DNA of 5,743 bases from Campylobacterales bacterium (lineage in GTDB: Bacteria > Campylobacterota > Campylobacteria > Campylobacterales > JALSKU01), in assembly GCA_027038235.1 (NCBI GenBank), contig JALVXV010000306.1:1-5743 (forward strand), in the 5' to 3' direction. The notes below the pieces were generated by a model that saw only the letters and a program-made list of their open reading frames with translations, was not told where the DNA came from and made no database searches. The translations under genes and the position numbers were made by a program. Of this stretch, positions 5,619 through 5,743 are shown in pieces (position 1 is the stretch's first letter; each line of letters starts with the position of its first letter).

Positions 5619-5743
5619 TTACTCCTTTACCCCTAAGACAAAAGCCTCAAGCTCTTTAAGTAGCTTAACAAACCATTTTTCACCAACTCTAGGAATTATC
5701 CTTAAGATCGGCTTTTTTACTGTCGGAGGTCTAATAGCACCTA
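5619..5743 (-). CDS. C-terminal 40 codons of an unidentified gene (5' end off window)
   Basis: One minus-strand frame is open from the window edge to TAA at 5619-5621; the other two carry stops within the first four codons. The visible residues start GAIRPPTVKKPILRIIPR and end LKELEAFVLGVKE. They are rich in Lys and hydrophobic residues but contain no membrane span. I do not recognise the family, and the tail does not look like the C-terminus of a Dpp/Opp permease. The last codons GTA AAG GAG supply the ribosome-binding site of the ATPase gene, whose GTG lies two bases after this stop. The gene therefore very likely belongs to the same operon and is translationally coupled to it. Confidence 0.6.
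   Translation of the reverse strand, partial: GAIRPPTVKKPILRIIPRVGEKWFVKLLKELEAFVLGVKE
5622..5628 (-). promoter_or_regulatory. Ribosome-binding site of the ABC ATPase, inside the upstream gene
   Basis: AAAGGAG on the minus strand lies five bases before GTG (5616) and eleven before ATG (5610). The spacing favours GTG. The site is part of the last sense codons of the preceding gene, so ribosomes ending there could restart on the ATPase. Confidence 0.6.

Noticed and set aside
1..5743. New defence, toxin-antitoxin, mobile or CRISPR system
   Set aside because: All sizeable frames belong to known housekeeping families. No transposase, integrase, long inverted repeat, spacer array or RNA gene was seen on either strand.

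Overview
The window reads as a low-GC chromosomal segment from a bacterium of the Campylobacterota (Epsilonproteobacteria). Three things support this. The partial first gene is a CheZ of the Helicobacter/Campylobacter type, with an N-terminal FliM/FliN-like peptide and a QYQDIH core. The glutamine synthetase ends in TTYSC and carries Phe where enteric enzymes carry the adenylylated Tyr, as described for H. pylori. The promoters are AT-rich with a clear -10 and no clear -35. The genus cannot be fixed from this sequence. From memory, glnA and the cheZ orthologue are neighbours in Campylobacter jejuni, so cheZ/glnA proximity fits; here a PHP-family phosphatase gene lies between them.

Layout. Positions 1-511 (minus) hold the 5' part of cheZ, cut by the window edge between the two catalytic residues. 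Positions 512-606 are a short AT-rich divergent promoter region. Positions 607-1386 (plus) encode a PHP-family histidinol-phosphatase starting at TTG. After a 71-bp gap with its own promoter and a strong ribosome-binding site, glnA runs from 1458 to 2888 (plus). It converges on a minus-strand operon read from the right edge: the last 40 codons of an unidentified gene (5619-5743), a solitary Dpp/Opp-type ABC ATPase (4855-5616), and a class A penicillin-binding protein (2939-4861). The genes of that operon are packed tightly: the ATPase start lies 2 bp after the upstream stop, and the ATPase and PBP genes overlap by 7 bp. A long hairpin at 2899-2937, followed by a T-run on the minus strand, probably ends this operon.

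How the genes relate. cheZ (chemotaxis signal termination), the phosphatase (histidine biosynthesis by family) and glnA (ammonia assimilation) have separate roles and no obvious joint pathway. The PBP builds the peptidoglycan wall. Its coupling to a peptide-type ABC ATPase is the most unusual arrangement here, but no function follows from it directly. No mobile element, CRISPR array, tRNA or rRNA is visible, and I see no convincing new multi-gene system. The most interesting small-scale signal is a 14-bp repeat unit (AGAGCCWAGAKCTA) found both in the glnA/PBP intergenic hairpin and inside the 5' end of the ATPase gene, where it encodes residues that precede the recognisable ABC fold.
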